Shown here in pieces: positions 6,327 through 6,971 of a stretch of 6,971 nucleotides of DNA. The first letter of the stretch is position 1. Every line of letters starts with the position of its first letter. The translations under genes and the position numbers were made by a program. Origin of the DNA: Alphaproteobacteria bacterium CG11_big_fil_rev_8_21_14_0_20_44_7 (lineage in GTDB: Bacteria; Pseudomonadota; Alphaproteobacteria; Rickettsiales; 21-14-0-20-44-7); the NCBI GenBank assembly GCA_002787615.1, contig PCXJ01000127.1, positions 1 to 6,971 of the forward strand, read 5' to 3'. Under the pieces are notes generated by a model. It had not been told where the DNA came from, did not search any database, and saw only the letters and a program-made list of their open reading frames with translations.

Positions 6327-6349
6327 TCGCCTTATATGGCGGATTTGTA
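6327..6349 (+). terminator. Possible terminator hairpin after the last pseudopilin gene
   Basis: TCGCC (6327-6331) and GGCGG (6338-6342) pair around a 6-nt TTATAT loop (four Watson-Crick pairs and one G-T), starting 5 nt after the stop. The tail ATTTGTA is only weakly T-rich. It sits where a terminator is needed against the convergent rRNA gene, but the fold is small. Confidence 0.35.
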
Positions 6350-6461
6350 TCGTGTGAGAGAATCAAAAAAGTCTAGACGAAGGACAGTAATAAGCCACAA
6401 ATTTTTGCGTATATTCGCAGAATCTAAGACGAATCAAAGATTAACCACGAAATACTCTTAA

Positions 6462-6971
<510 letters not shown>

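Noticed and set aside
6365..6378. GTCTAGAC palindrome next to A6, which would read as a stem plus T6 for the 16S transcript
   Set aside because: The palindrome has no room for a loop, leaving only about two pairs; too weak to call a terminator.
6408..6421. TGCG-TATATT-CGCA inverted repeat in the convergent spacer
   Set aside because: A four-pair stem without a proper T tail on either strand; could be chance or part of 16S processing, but not supportable.
6323..6461. Search for tRNA, attachment site or 23S remnant in the spacer
   Set aside because: No cloverleaf, no CCA end, no rRNA-like sequence and no repeats typical of mobile elements or CRISPR arrays were seen.

Overview
The window comes from a bacterium, most likely an alphaproteobacterium. 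The right end carries the last third of a 16S rRNA gene on the minus strand, and its 3' sequence reads as alphaproteobacterial. The 16S gene runs straight into a convergent protein gene, with no spacer tRNAs and no 23S after it. Separation of 16S from 23S-5S is a known trait of Rickettsiales, so a Rickettsiales-like lineage is plausible. A panD gene and several type IV-pilin-like genes would fit a less reduced, possibly free-living or deep-branching member better than a classical intracellular parasite. That placement is inference.

Layout, left to right. (1) 1-648: a 5'-truncated pseudopilin gene. (2) 707-4180: a compact operon, glyQ - panD - small membrane protein - glyS, with 3 nt between glyQ and panD and then two successive TAA-ATG junctions with no spacer. 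GlyQ and GlyS form the two-subunit bacterial glycyl-tRNA synthetase. PanD makes beta-alanine for pantothenate and CoA. The small two-helix protein between panD and glyS is AT-rich and resembles DUF3592 proteins. (3) 4215-6322: three more full-length pseudopilin genes in tandem. They have prepilin-peptidase sites, a nearly invariant central block (PGDMPNASSFW, a DxNxD acidic block, FWQHLxKAG), a variable region, a shared (I/M)DxKxDxG motif and a C-terminal cysteine pair. (4) 6323-6461: a convergent spacer with a weak hairpin. (5) 6462-6971: the 3' part of the 16S gene.

The four pseudopilins are one paralogous family, and the glycyl-tRNA synthetase operon interrupts them. No secretion ATPase, inner-membrane platform protein, secretin or prepilin peptidase gene is visible, so assembly machinery would have to be encoded elsewhere. 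Three transcription-unit starts (glyQ and the second and third pseudopilins) have a -10-like hexamer only 6-7 nt upstream of the ATG and no Shine-Dalgarno, which suggests leaderless mRNAs. The fourth pseudopilin, inside an operon, has a normal Shine-Dalgarno. The most interesting points are the diversified pseudopilin array, the split rRNA arrangement, the leaderless-type promoters, the shortened GlyS, and panD lying inside the glyQ-glyS operon.
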